Shown here: positions 5,098 through 5,111 of the stretch, in pieces | Layout of the letters: every line of letters starts with the position of its first letter | Position numbering within the stretch: position 1 is the stretch's first letter | Source of the DNA: an uncultured Clostridia bacterium | GTDB lineage: Bacteria; Bacillota; Clostridia; Oscillospirales; CAG-272 | Direction: 5' to 3' | Assembly: GCA_904502015.1 (NCBI GenBank) | Contig: CAJGEA010000146.1 | Location: 1 to 5,111 of the forward strand | Length of the DNA: 5,111 nucleotides | Notes under the pieces: generated by a model | Database searches by the model: none | The model's input: only the letters and a program-made list of their open reading frames with translations | Told to the model about the DNA's origin: nothing | Position numbers and translations under genes: made by a program

Positions 5098-5111
5098 GAA
5101 TATCTATACCC

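Overview
The window looks like chromosomal DNA from a Gram-positive anaerobe of the Bacillota, most likely class Clostridia (an Oscillospiraceae- or Christensenellaceae-like lineage). This is inferred from three things: a ZapA gene directly followed by a long U32-family gene, a queuosine-precursor transporter of the QueT family behind a preQ1-class leader, and a short glutamate 5-kinase without a PUA domain. Coding DNA is GC-rich, while the spacers are AT-rich or filled with hairpin-forming repeats. No phage, transposase, CRISPR, rRNA or tRNA signal was seen.

Layout: positions 1-95 hold a repeat made of hairpins, cut by the window edge. A strong bidirectional intrinsic terminator (121-158) follows. 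Then comes queT on the minus strand (174-749), with a structured leader (749-785) and a probable preQ1-I riboswitch (791-832). Positions 847-1037 hold a cluster of hairpins that includes a second copy of the first repeat (941-1037). Next is a minus-strand pair, zapA (3349-3927) and a 765-residue U32-family protein (1045-3342), separated by 6 bases and probably cotranscribed. A very AT-rich divergent spacer (3928-4129) carries an excellent sigma-A promoter pointing right. It drives proB on the plus strand (4130-4924). The last 187 bases have no gene. They hold tandem hairpins with a T-run, then a nested palindromic element bounded by inverted repeats.

Functionally this is mostly housekeeping: uptake of a queuosine precursor under likely preQ1 feedback, cell-division Z-ring assembly (ZapA), a probable RNA-modification enzyme of the RlhA/TrhP kind (U32), and the first step of proline synthesis (ProB). 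I found no evidence of a new multi-gene system. The least explained parts are the non-coding ones: the two direct repeats flanking the queT unit, which show a compensatory stem change, the queT leader fold, and the nested palindrome at the right end.
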